DNA from: an uncultured Acetatifactor sp.
GTDB taxonomy: Bacteria; Bacillota; Clostridia; Lachnospirales; Lachnospiraceae
Reading direction: 5' to 3'
NCBI GenBank assembly: GCA_947627115.1
Contig: CANQUQ010000003.1
Location: forward strand, 114,710 to 178,709
DNA: 64,000 nucleotides
A program made the translations under genes and the position numbers. How positions within the stretch are numbered: the first letter of the stretch is position 1; each line of letters begins with the position of its first letter. Shown piece after piece: positions 41,773 to 51,081 of this stretch. A model generated the notes under the pieces. The model was not told the origin of the DNA. It made no database searches and saw only the letters and a program-made list of their open reading frames with translations.

Positions 41773-43614
41773 TCACAGGGGCAGGCTCTCCGCCAGGCAG
41801 AGCCTGCCCCAGCCTACGCGCGCATTGGGGTAGACGCTCTCGCCACGCAATGGCTGCGCCCCTCTTCTCAGATACGCTTTCACCTTCTCCCCATACAGAA
41901 AAGGATCATTTCCCCGGACAATTCCCCATTCCATGAGCAGGGCCGCGCTTCCCGCGACAATAGGCGTCGCAAAGGAAGTCCCTGTGACGGGAAGGTAGCC
42001 CCCGTAAATATCCGGCGCCGCAATACCGACTCCGGGCGCCGCAAGATCCGGCTTCGCCAGACCGGACGTGACCGGTCCCAGCGTCCGCTGGGGGTCCGCG
42101 TATCCTCTTCCGGAGAAATCCGCATAAGCGTCATAGGTGCTGTCATAGGCGCCCACCGTGACGACCTTGGCGGCGGTAGAGGGGACAGTCAGGGTAGCCT
42201 CCGGCGTGGACAGAAAAAATCCGGTGCCGCTGTTGCGCACCGCGTTGGAGGGGAGGTAAAAATAATACTTTCCCGTGACCACCCGGACCGGCTCCAGCCG
42301 GAATGTCCACACACCGCCGTTGATATAGGGCCGGTCCGCGGGAAGCAGCTCCAGATATATCTCCTGCGCCGCCGAATAAGGCGCGGGCTCCCCGATAAAG
42401 ACCAGCACTTCCGTCTGCTCCAGACGCAGGGTGTACTTTCCGCTCTCCGTCTGCGGTGAGAGCTCCGCCTCCCGCCCTCCGGGCGAGCGCAGGAAGATCC
42501 GATATTCGTCGCTGTAGTTCTTCCAAAGCTGCACATTCAGATTTCTCTCATACTCCGCCACCGCCAGTTCTATCACTGCTGCCTGGGGCGTTGTCCCTTC
42601 TGACACATTACCTGACACACCACCTGACACTCTATCCGGCATGTCTGTCAGTCTGCCTGCCACATGTCCGCCGGCTGCCCCTTCGTTCCCGCTTCCCACG
42701 CAGATCACGGTCCGCCCTATCTCGGCCGCATTGTCCAGAAATCGCTCCAACAGCGAGCTTCCGTCGTGGGCGCCGTAACTGTTGCCGAAGCTTAAATTAA
42801 TCACCAGCGGCATCTGCAGCTCCAAAGACTTATTGACCGCATAAGTCAATCCCTGCATGATCTCTGTCGTCCTGGGAAAGGAGGATGCATCCGGCAGACC
42901 GAGCTTCACAATCAGCAGATCCGCAGACTGCGCCACTCCCCGGTAGCTTGTGCTGCTTCCCGCAGCAATTCCCGCCACGGCGGTGCCGTGTCCACTCACA
43001 TCCACGGTGGGCAGGAGCCTGAACTGTTCCTGTGGGCTGGTCTGCGAAAGCGCCAGATTGATCTTACGTGCGTCAAATTCCACTCCCTGGGCAAAGCCCT
43101 GGGGCGGTCGAAATTCCTCCTCGCTCCGGTCCGCCGCGCCGCCTCCGGCGGGCCTGAGCGTCTGGTCCCAGAGGTAGCGTATCCTGGTAGTCCCGTCCGC
43201 ATTCCGGAACTCCGGCAGTCTGTAATCGATCCCCGAATCCAGGACCGCCACAAGCACCCCTTTTCCCGTCAGAAAAGGATCCCGCCTCGTCACCTGCGGA
43301 ATGCAGGATTCCTCGGCGGGACCTGTCTCTTCATAAAAAAATCTCTTGGGCATTTCCACATATTCGATCTGCTCCAGCTCCGCCACCCGCTCTACCAGGC
43401 CTTCCGGCACCGTCAACAGCGCATAGCCCGCCAGCAGATACTCCACCGTCACGCCCAGCAGCTCCAGCTCGTCAAGGCTGCCGTGGTACTTTACGATCAG
43501 CTCCCAGGTGCGGCGTACCCCGTCAAAGCCCACATTCAGGTCTTCCGTCCGCTCTCTGTCCTCCTCCGATGTCTCCAGCGCAAGCTGCAGCAGGTCCTCA
43601 AGCTTCTGATTCAT
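41773..43614 (-). CDS. S8 subtilisin-like serine peptidase (Csp-like)
   Basis: Asp: VAVLDSGIDYRLPEF; His: DVSGHGTAVAGIAAGSS; Ser: VTGTSFATPIVAGSAALLMEW. No obvious signal peptide. Confidence 0.92.
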   Translation of the reverse strand: MNQKLEDLLQLALETSEEDRERTEDLNVGFDGVRRTWELIVKYHGSLDELELLGVTVEYLLAGYALLTVPEGLVERVAELEQIEYVEMPKRFFYEETGPAEESCIPQVTRRDPFLTGKGVLVAVLDSGIDYRLPEFRNADGTTRIRYLWDQTLRPAGGGAADRSEEEFRPPQGFAQGVEFDARKINLALSQTSPQEQFRLLPTVDVSGHGTAVAGIAAGSSTSYRGVAQSADLLIVKLGLPDASSFPRTTEIMQGLTYAVNKSLELQMPLVINLSFGNSYGAHDGSSLLERFLDNAAEIGRTVICVGSGNEGAAGGHVAGRLTDMPDRVSGGVSGNVSEGTTPQAAVIELAVAEYERNLNVQLWKNYSDEYRIFLRSPGGREAELSPQTESGKYTLRLEQTEVLVFIGEPAPYSAAQEIYLELLPADRPYINGGVWTFRLEPVRVVTGKYYFYLPSNAVRNSGTGFFLSTPEATLTVPSTAAKVVTVGAYDSTYDAYADFSGRGYADPQRTLGPVTSGLAKPDLAAPGVGIAAPDIYGGYLPVTGTSFATPIVAGSAALLMEWGIVRGNDPFLYGEKVKAYLRRGAQPLRGESVYPNARVGWGRLCLAESLPL

Positions 43615-43749
43615 ACAATTCTCTCTTTGACGCCTTTATTGATATTGTATGAGAAGAACTCGCCTTTCGGAATATTGATGATCATAAAATTATTTCCTGA
43701 AGCGGTCTAAGGTTTCTCATAGATAGACATAGAATCTCTATTTTTCTCA

Positions 43750-44355
43750 TTAGGGCTGTTCTTCAAAATGAAAACATGTAAACTCATTCTCTTTAATTAT
43801 GTCGTAAAATTTTTCAGACACATAAATCCCAGCCACACTCTTACTGCATCGAAAAATATCATATCCCAGGCAATTCTTCCTATCCACAAAAGTTTGTTTC
43901 GGTAGAAATGTATATAGGTCATATTTCTCATTATATTTATACTTACTTTTGACCAAATCAAAAGCATCAATAAAATTTTCTATATACATAACATAATAAT
44001 TGGTATTGACCTGTCCTGTTACGACATCACAAAGATAAATGCCATAAAATTGTATCCCCCCGATATTCTCTTTTTCCAAGATTCGCTTGACTCTCTCATG
44101 TATCACAGGCCATCTATGGACATTCAGCAGATAATCACTTTCTCTGTTAGATGCTTGGGAACTATAATAAAACATCACCTCAGGCCAGTCAATATTGTTG
44201 AGCTTTTGAAAAATTATATTATGAAAAGATCCTTTTTTAACACCAGGGTATTCGATTTCTTCTAAATTTGTTTCTTCGGCATAGATATAACTTTGCCCTT
44301 GTTCAACCAATTTATCGATACTATCCATATCATAAGTTAGTTTATAGAATTTCAA
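43750..44355 (-). CDS. DUF1629/Imm11-like immunity protein
   Basis: MKFYKLTYDMDSIDKLVEQ...GYDIFRCSKSVAGIYVSEKFYDIIKENEFTCFHFEE; family-like architecture. Confidence 0.55.
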   Translation of the reverse strand: MKFYKLTYDMDSIDKLVEQGQSYIYAEETNLEEIEYPGVKKGSFHNIIFQKLNNIDWPEVMFYYSSQASNRESDYLLNVHRWPVIHERVKRILEKENIGGIQFYGIYLCDVVTGQVNTNYYVMYIENFIDAFDLVKSKYKYNEKYDLYTFLPKQTFVDRKNCLGYDIFRCSKSVAGIYVSEKFYDIIKENEFTCFHFEEQP

Positions 44356-44358
44356 TTC

Positions 44359-45549
44359 TCACATCTCCAGACTCTGGACTCGCATCTCTCCATCCTGTAT
44401 GCCCCATATGATCAAGTGATTCCCCTGCCAGCCAAAATATATCTCATACCCTCCCTCCACTGGTAAGTCCCAGCCGGCATCCTGCAGGCTTAACAGCTCT
44501 TCTCTGTTCTCCCCATCCAATGTCTCCCTGCTGATCATGCCGCCTTCCCGCATCTGTACCAAATATATCCAGCCGTCACTGTAGCCTATGATTCTGGTCC
44601 CACTGTTTCTTTTCGTCTCATAAATGATACGGCTGGTGTCCGTTTCCGTATCGATCTCGAACAAGATATCATGTGTGAACGAAGGAAGCGCCTTTACAAA
44701 TATTCCAGGCGGCTTCTCATATACTTCCATTCGTCCGATCACTTTCTGACCCTCAACCGTTAAATCATTTTTAAATAAGTAAGACTCTTCATATTTTTTC
44801 CCCTGCAGACAATCAATGTCATGCCATTCATCGTCTGATTCCGTCGATTTTAAGTAGCTGAAATCAGGAAAGACCACCGTTCCTCCTGCCAGCCATGTCC
44901 CTCTCATCTCTGCTACAGCAGTTGTCCCACGCTTCGCTTTATCAGCTCCATTATCCCAATTATAAATCGTTTCATTGCTTTCCCCATCTACAACTGCCGG
45001 CGCACATTGACGGTTATTTGCATATACCTTCCACCCATTGAATTCAGACAGCCTAGCCAGACTGAAACTGTCTGTTTCACAATCACCGTCCACAGGGCAT
45101 GCATAAATCTCTCCATTTGTCCCATACAATAAATATCCGTCCTTCAAAGCAATGGATTCCGAGTTATTGCCGTTAAAGAACTGTGTCCAAAGAACACACT
45201 CCCTTGTCTGTCTGTCTATCCTCCACAACTTCCCGTCACAGCCTAACTTAAAAATATAATCTTCATCTGCTGCGATCGAAGCTCTCCAGCTAATATCGGG
45301 GTGCTCCTCTTCCTCCATTTCATATATATCCAGAACCTTCTGTTCGGAAACAGAATACACCCCGATCTGGTCCCGGTAGATTACATAATATTCATCTCCC
45401 TGATCCGCACTGTTCATTTCTTTTAGCATTCCACGGTAATAGTTATACTCATACGGCTCTTCCTTTTCACAGCCGCATAAAAGGCAGAGGGAAAGCAGGA
45501 GCATTGCCGATAATATATAGATTTTCTTATGGGCTTTCGTCCGCATCAT
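44359..45549 (-). CDS. Lipoprotein, paralog A of a tandem pair (beta-propeller-like)
   Basis: Lipobox LLLSLCLLCGCEKEEPYEYNYY; highly similar to 45622..46833. Confidence 0.85.
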   Translation of the reverse strand: MMRTKAHKKIYILSAMLLLSLCLLCGCEKEEPYEYNYYRGMLKEMNSADQGDEYYVIYRDQIGVYSVSEQKVLDIYEMEEEEHPDISWRASIAADEDYIFKLGCDGKLWRIDRQTRECVLWTQFFNGNNSESIALKDGYLLYGTNGEIYACPVDGDCETDSFSLARLSEFNGWKVYANNRQCAPAVVDGESNETIYNWDNGADKAKRGTTAVAEMRGTWLAGGTVVFPDFSYLKSTESDDEWHDIDCLQGKKYEESYLFKNDLTVEGQKVIGRMEVYEKPPGIFVKALPSFTHDILFEIDTETDTSRIIYETKRNSGTRIIGYSDGWIYLVQMREGGMISRETLDGENREELLSLQDAGWDLPVEGGYEIYFGWQGNHLIIWGIQDGEMRVQSLEM

Positions 45550-45621
45550 TATTTTCCTCTTATGTATTCTTCCATAACTTAATTGAAGAACGCTTCTGTA
45601 GTATACACCAAGTTAGATTTC

Positions 45622-46833
45622 TCACATCTCCAGACTCTCGACTCGCATCCCTTCATCCTGTTTGCCCCATATGATCAAGTGATTCCCTTGCCAGCCAAAA
45701 TATATATAATAATCCTCTTCCTTCCCTGACAATTTCCAGCCGGCATCCTGCAGGCTTAACAGATCCTCTCTGTTCTCCCCATCCAATGTCTCCCTGCTGA
45801 TCATGCCGCCTTCCCGCATCTGTGCCAAATATACCCAGCCGTCACTGTAGCCTATGATTCTGGTCCCACTGTTTCTTTTCGTCTCATAAATGATACGGCT
45901 GGTGTCCGTTTCCGTATCGATCTCGAACAAGATATCATGTGTGAACGAAGGAAAACTTCTTCCCGGACCGTCATTTACTTCCATTCGTCCGATCACTTTC
46001 TGACCCTCAACCGTTAAATCATTTTTATATAAGTAAGACTCATCATATTTTTTCCCCTGCAGACAATCAATGTCATGCCATTCATCGCCTGATTCCGTCG
46101 ATTTTAAGTAGCTGTAATCAGGAAATATCACCGTTCCTCCATCCAGCCATGTCCCCATCATCTCTGCTCCACGCTTCACTTTGGCAACCCCACTATCCCA
46201 AGTATAAATCGTTTCATTGCTTTCCCTATCTACAACTGCCGTCACACAGTTACGTGCATATACCTCCCACCCATTAAATTCTGCTTTCCGCCACTCCTTT
46301 ATCCGTTGCCGCACCCCTTTATAAATAACATCTTCAAACAGCCCCGCCAGACTGACTCTGTCTGTTTCACAATCACCGTCCACAGGGCATGCATAAATAT
46401 CTCCACCTGCTCCATACAATAAATATCCGTCCTTTAAAGCAATGCAGTGCGATAACTCAGAATCTCCTGCGATACAATGCGCCCAAAGAGTACATTCCCC
46501 TGTCTGCCTGTCTATCCTCCACAGTTCATTGGCAAACGATAAAAAATATATATAATTCTCATCTGCCACAATTGATATCATACCCTCCACATCTTCATTC
46601 GTTTCGTAAACGCCCGTTACTGTCTGTTCGGAGAGCGAATACTGCAAGATCCTGTTCCCTTCACTTATATAATACTCATCTCCCTGCTCCATACCGTTGA
46701 ATGTATCTCTTACTATCGAATGGTAATCGTAATAATCATACGGCTCTTCCTTTTCACAGCCGCATAACAGGCAAAGGGAAAGCAAGAGCATTGCCGATAA
46801 TATATAGATTTTCTTATGGGATTTCGTCAACAT
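45622..46833 (-). CDS. Lipoprotein, paralog B of a tandem pair (beta-propeller-like)
   Basis: Same signal peptide KKIYILSAMLLLSLCLLCGCEKEEPY and C-terminus ENREDLLSLQDAGW...YIYFGWQGNHLIIWGKQDEGMRVESLEM. Confidence 0.85.
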   Translation of the reverse strand: MLTKSHKKIYILSAMLLLSLCLLCGCEKEEPYDYYDYHSIVRDTFNGMEQGDEYYISEGNRILQYSLSEQTVTGVYETNEDVEGMISIVADENYIYFLSFANELWRIDRQTGECTLWAHCIAGDSELSHCIALKDGYLLYGAGGDIYACPVDGDCETDRVSLAGLFEDVIYKGVRQRIKEWRKAEFNGWEVYARNCVTAVVDRESNETIYTWDSGVAKVKRGAEMMGTWLDGGTVIFPDYSYLKSTESGDEWHDIDCLQGKKYDESYLYKNDLTVEGQKVIGRMEVNDGPGRSFPSFTHDILFEIDTETDTSRIIYETKRNSGTRIIGYSDGWVYLAQMREGGMISRETLDGENREDLLSLQDAGWKLSGKEEDYYIYFGWQGNHLIIWGKQDEGMRVESLEM

Positions 46834-47080
46834 CTTTACTCTCCTTCCTGTTGATTCCTATCATGCTAAAATGAAATGGTCCCTCCTTATAATCATCCAT
46901 AATATAATGTGCTCGCTTTTCCTTGCATAAATGAAACGCTTCTATACCAAATTCTTTTAGTGGACCGGCGTATTTATCATCTTGAAAAGCCAATGCCAAC
47001 AATCTCTGATTTAATATTGCAAGACAGGTCGATACTGTATTTTTAACATATTTGATAAACGAATCGATAACCTTATTGCC
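46814..47080 (-). pseudogene. 3' fragment of a decayed gene
   Basis: Frame open upstream of the ATG at 47002 (SNKGNKVIDSFIKYVKNTVSTCLAILNQRLLALAFQDDKYAGPLKEFGIEAFHLCKEKRAHYIMDDYKEG...) with no ATG start. Abuts a second gene fragment. Confidence 0.45.
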
Positions 47081-47093
47081 TTTATTACTGGGT

Positions 47094-47136
47094 TGTCAGT
47101 ATTTTTTCTATCATAGATTCCAGATCCGAAAATTCT
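47094..47136 (-). pseudogene. 3'-end fragment homologous to the gene end at 49489-49565
   Basis: tcagtattttttctatcatagattccagatccgaaaattcttcactgactgtccctg vs tcagtactttttctaccatagattccagattgggaaattcttcacagactgtccctg. Homology may extend to about 47152, into the 3' end of the 47137 ORF. Confidence 0.55.
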
Positions 47137-47652
47137 TCACTGACTGTCCCTGCCTTGTCTTTTTCTTTCCTCAGCATTTCTCATAAATTTCATGAATAGA
47201 TCCTCTGCTTCTTTTGAAATTCCGCTTTTTTCCTTAAGCATTCGAATTATTTCTTTCAGCATGTCTCCGAAATTTTCAAACTCATCATTTACTTTTCCTT
47301 CAAACCACCGTATAAAATTTCCATTTTCTTTTGAAAAACAAAGTAGTTCTCCGTCCCCGATCAACCAGCCGATGATAACTAACTCTGACGGAACAATTTC
47401 CGAAAATCGTGGAAAATAAAAACCGGCCAAATTCTGTCTTATTTGACAATCAGCCGAAAACCTTAACCATTCTTTGTAAGACTCAGGTATCCTTATTTCA
47501 TTGTTTTCTTCCCATTGTGTCATTTCTTCTTCAGATGCACCTTGACTAAAGAACGATGCCTTTTCACCATATTCAGGCACAGCTTTCTCACATAAGTTTA
47601 CAATTTCTTCAATTTCCCTTTTTAAACTATTGTTTTCCGGTACTTTTCTCAT
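47137..47652 (-). CDS. SMI1/KNR4 (SUKH) family immunity protein
   Basis: MTQWEENNEIRIPESYKEWLRFSADCQI...FPRFSEIVPSELVIIGWLIGDGELLCFSKENGNFIRWFEGKVNDEFENFGDML. Confidence 0.82.
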   Translation of the reverse strand: MRKVPENNSLKREIEEIVNLCEKAVPEYGEKASFFSQGASEEEMTQWEENNEIRIPESYKEWLRFSADCQIRQNLAGFYFPRFSEIVPSELVIIGWLIGDGELLCFSKENGNFIRWFEGKVNDEFENFGDMLKEIIRMLKEKSGISKEAEDLFMKFMRNAEERKRQGRDSQ

Positions 47653-47773
47653 TTTGTATTTTCCCTTCTATTTTCTTAATTCACTGCACTATGGGTCTTC
47701 CGGCTTCCTTTTCACAATCATCCGTATCCATATTAATATTCAGACAGCATGGTTTGAAATTTAAGAAAAAATG

Positions 47774-48190
47774 TTACATAGGTTTAATTTTCATGCTGGC
47801 ATTCTTTTCTTTCGCTTTCTCTAATGCATGAAAAAACACAGTTAAAAAATCATTGCCATCACTTGTCACAAAATAATTAGATAAATCTGTAATGTCTTCA
47901 CTAATATCATTTCCCCATGGCGGCTGTTTGGATAAATCCTCTATATCCCATACTACTTTTTGGGGGCTGAGCACTTGCAGTTCCTTTTTAATTACACTCA
48001 ATTCCTCTAAGGCATTATCTATATCCTTAGGGCCTATTTCCCCCTGATATAACTCGTTCATAATGATTGGAAAACGACTTCCCCAGTTTTCGTTCTCTAA
48101 ATTAAATGCTACTGTTGAAAAAAAGGAGTGCAAAAAATCAGCACTTCCTATTTCATACCAACAAAACTTTACTTTAAATCCAACTGCCAT
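47774..48190 (-). CDS. Imm70-like immunity protein
   Basis: MAVGFKVKFCWYEIGSADFLHSFFSTVAFNLENENWGSRFPIIMNELYQGEI...; start reset to MAVGF. Confidence 0.7.
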   Translation of the reverse strand: MAVGFKVKFCWYEIGSADFLHSFFSTVAFNLENENWGSRFPIIMNELYQGEIGPKDIDNALEELSVIKKELQVLSPQKVVWDIEDLSKQPPWGNDISEDITDLSNYFVTSDGNDFLTVFFHALEKAKEKNASMKIKPM

Positions 48191-48253
48191 GTAAACCTCC
48201 AAAAGCTGTTAGGAATATTGGAATAGATATATTCCAAATTAAATAGTAACACT

Positions 48254-49291
48254 TCAGACATGCTCTTCCAGCCAGCGGGAAACGGCCGTCTCCTCCGGTC
48301 CGCAGGCCGCATAGGCCTCACAGATCCGGCGGATCTGCGCTTCGTCCGCCAGAAGATCCTCCGCAATCTTCTCCGGGCTCTCCCCCTTCTCCAGCTTGCC
48401 GCAGACCTGACGGATCAAAAGACGACGTTCCCCCTGAGAGATGCCCTGGGAGATGCCCTGTTCCAGTCCCTGCTCCATCCCTTGCTTCCTTCCCTGGGTC
48501 AGGCCGCGCTCCATGCCGTCCTCCACGCCCTCTTCATACCTTACCTCCAGCGCGTCATCCATGTTGAACTGTGTGTACAGCATATTCTCCACCTCCGTCC
48601 CGTGTTCTCTCACGAAGTCCGTAAAGATCCCCTCCCGGACACTGTCCTTCACCGCAAGCGTGACCGCGGTATCCCGGTCCAGCCCCTCTTGTCTGTATGT
48701 CCTGATCCGTTCTATGAACCAGGAATACTCATACAGCGGCAGACAGTCCCGCAGCAGCCGGTGTCCTGCCGGGAGATTGATATTGATCATTCTCACTTTT
48801 AATTCTAGCATAGGCGCTTCCGTTTTAGCAATATACCCATCCGAAAGTTTTAATACTTTTTCTGCCGGCACGTTCTTTGTCCCGTTATAGAACAGATAGA
48901 ATTCCGGCGTGGGGATGGGAAGGCGCTTCTCCCGGTACAGGTTCCTGTCCTGCAGGAGCTTCTCCATGGTGCGCCCGTAGTAGAGCATGCTCCGCAGGGG
49001 CATGTTCTCGTTCACCGTGGACTGGTGCTCGCTGATCACAAGCATCCTCCCCTTCACGGTAAAGCCCAGGTCGTTCTTCCTGGCCAGGAACAGCACGCCC
49101 TCCAGGGTCGTGATCTGAATGTCCTCCGGGACGGTCTCCTCCCCGGACAGGGCCGCATAGAGCTTGGCGGCATTTTCCGGCTCGCTGAAAAGAGTGGTGA
49201 ACACATCGGATTTCAGTTCCCGGTTGGACACCTCCTTCCTGCCTTTTTTCGTCCCGGCCTTGGCCAGGTCATTTGTCCTGTCCTCTGTCAT
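48254..49291 (-). CDS. Rpn family PD-(D/E)XK nuclease / putative transposase
   Basis: SDVFTTLFSEPENAAKLYAALSG...; DLGFTVKGRMLVISEHQSTVNENMPLRSMLYYGRTMEKLL; EGVEDGMERGLTQGRKQGMEQGLEQGISQGISQGERRLL. Confidence 0.85.
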   Translation of the reverse strand: MTEDRTNDLAKAGTKKGRKEVSNRELKSDVFTTLFSEPENAAKLYAALSGEETVPEDIQITTLEGVLFLARKNDLGFTVKGRMLVISEHQSTVNENMPLRSMLYYGRTMEKLLQDRNLYREKRLPIPTPEFYLFYNGTKNVPAEKVLKLSDGYIAKTEAPMLELKVRMININLPAGHRLLRDCLPLYEYSWFIERIRTYRQEGLDRDTAVTLAVKDSVREGIFTDFVREHGTEVENMLYTQFNMDDALEVRYEEGVEDGMERGLTQGRKQGMEQGLEQGISQGISQGERRLLIRQVCGKLEKGESPEKIAEDLLADEAQIRRICEAYAACGPEETAVSRWLEEHV

Positions 49292-49488
49292 AGGCAGACT
49301 CCTCCTGTAAAATTAGATTTTTGTCTTGAAAAATGCCGCAGAATTTGCGTGAAATGAAAGATTTGATTTTTCAAGGATAGGATGATTGTAACAGGAAAGA
49401 AAAGCTTTGTAAAGAAAAAAATTCGTGGTTCTTTTTATCATTAATAAACAATTCTAATCTAATTTCCTGCCATCTGCTTTTACCATGG

Positions 49489-49805
49489 TTACATTAACGC
49501 ATCAGTCAGTACTTTTTCTACCATAGATTCCAGATTGGGAAATTCTTCACAGACTGTCCCTGAGGGATTATCTAATTCATAATACTTTTGATCAATACTG
49601 TCATATACATACCAGCTGATACTGCTTTCGCCCAAAAAGACATATTGCTTCTGCCACTCATTCTCATACCAGGTCTTATTAAGCTCAATGAAACCATTAA
49701 TGCTTTGCTTTGGTGTTTTTTCCAACAACTCTTCATCATTGCCATTTCATGGATCACTTGTTTTAATTTTTCTTCAAAAAGTCTTTCTCTACCAAACTTG
49801 AACAT
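49489..49805 (-). pseudogene. Frameshifted SUKH/YrhA-like immunity gene
   Basis: MFKFGRERLFEEKLKQVIHEMA in one frame continues as NGNDEELLEKTPKQSINGFIELNKTWYENEWQKQYVFLGESSISWYVYDSIDQKYYELDNPSGTVCEEFPNLESMVEKVLTDALM in another. Apparent break near 49745. Confidence 0.6.
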
Positions 49806-49844
49806 TTCGCCTTATGAGTCTCCCTTCCTGCATCCCTGCGCCGG

Positions 49845-51065
49845 CTACTCCAGATTGTGACACAGTGCGATCACAAGCACATCGTCCACGGATGGGTTCT
49901 TCACAAAATAATCCGCCGTCTCCACTCTGCGATAAATACCGTCGTCCCCGATCTGTCTGGTAACGACGCTGACGCACTTCTCTCCTCTATTGTAGGCTGC
50001 CATAAGGTTGGGGATACTGAAGGTATTGCGAAACAGCTCCCTGTCCTCCGGGTGCATGGTGGATGCGCCGTGCTGTATCAGTTCATCGAACACGCCGGTA
50101 GAGGGACAGGAAGTGCTGGTGAAATTCTCATATTCCATCATGTAGAAGCTGTTCCGTGTCAAATTTGCCAGTATCACGAGAGCATATCTGGTAAAGACCG
50201 CGTCCAGGAGCAGCTGGGTCGCGCTGGAGGGCGCCTGTGTCATCAGGATGTCCTCCTTGGGTTCCTCGTCGATGCCCTTCTGACACAATTCCGTAAAATC
50301 CTGCTCCGGCATGGGCCTTGCGAACAGAAAGCCCTGTATGATCTTGCAGTCACAGGTCCTGAGGAAGCCGAGCTGTTCTCTGGTCTCCACGCCCTCCGCC
50401 ACCGTTGTCAGCTTCAGGCGGTGGGCAAAGTTAAAGATGCTCTCCAGTACGATCCTCTCTTTTTCGTCCTCGCAGTTCCTGCTCAGAAGAGACTTGTCAA
50501 TCTTGAGCACGTCCACCGAGATATCCTTCACAAAGCTCAAGGAGGAAAGCCCGCTGCCGAAGTCGTCAATGGCCACACGGAATCCGGCGTCACGTATCTT
50601 GCGGATACTGTCTGCGATCTTGTCCGACTGATCCGTCAACGCGGACTCCGTGATCTCCACCTCGATCAGCCTGTGAGATATGCCATACTCATCCACGATG
50701 CCGCCAAGCATCGTGACAAAATGCTCCTCAAAGGCATGTATTCTGGAAAAATTCACCGCGATGGGAACCCTGCGGACCTGCGCCTTCTCCTGACGGTCCA
50801 GGAACGCGCATACCTCCTTTAGCACATACCAGTCCAGCGCCAGGATTCCGTCGCCTTCCTCCAGCCGGGGGATGAAATCACCCGGCATCACCACCGTGCC
50901 GTCTGGCCTGATCCACCGCACCAGCGCTTCCGCCCCGGTCATTTTGCCGGTCAGCGCGTCAAATTTAGGCTGGTAGTACACTGCCAGTTCACGGTCGTCC
51001 ATCGCCCTGCGGATCTCTGCAGCCAGTCCGTCCGCTCCGGTTCTTGCAGCCATCTTATCCGACAT
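49845..51065 (-). CDS. EAL-domain cyclic-di-GMP phosphodiesterase
   Basis: GAEALVRW, VNFSRIH, EITESAL, AIDDFGSGLSSL, LKIDKSLL, AEGVET, IQGFLFARPMP; no GGDEF. C-terminal PAS-like segment. Confidence 0.92.
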   Translation of the reverse strand: MSDKMAARTGADGLAAEIRRAMDDRELAVYYQPKFDALTGKMTGAEALVRWIRPDGTVVMPGDFIPRLEEGDGILALDWYVLKEVCAFLDRQEKAQVRRVPIAVNFSRIHAFEEHFVTMLGGIVDEYGISHRLIEVEITESALTDQSDKIADSIRKIRDAGFRVAIDDFGSGLSSLSFVKDISVDVLKIDKSLLSRNCEDEKERIVLESIFNFAHRLKLTTVAEGVETREQLGFLRTCDCKIIQGFLFARPMPEQDFTELCQKGIDEEPKEDILMTQAPSSATQLLLDAVFTRYALVILANLTRNSFYMMEYENFTSTSCPSTGVFDELIQHGASTMHPEDRELFRNTFSIPNLMAAYNRGEKCVSVVTRQIGDDGIYRRVETADYFVKNPSVDDVLVIALCHNLE

Positions 51066-51081
51066 ACCTGCCTCCTTATCC

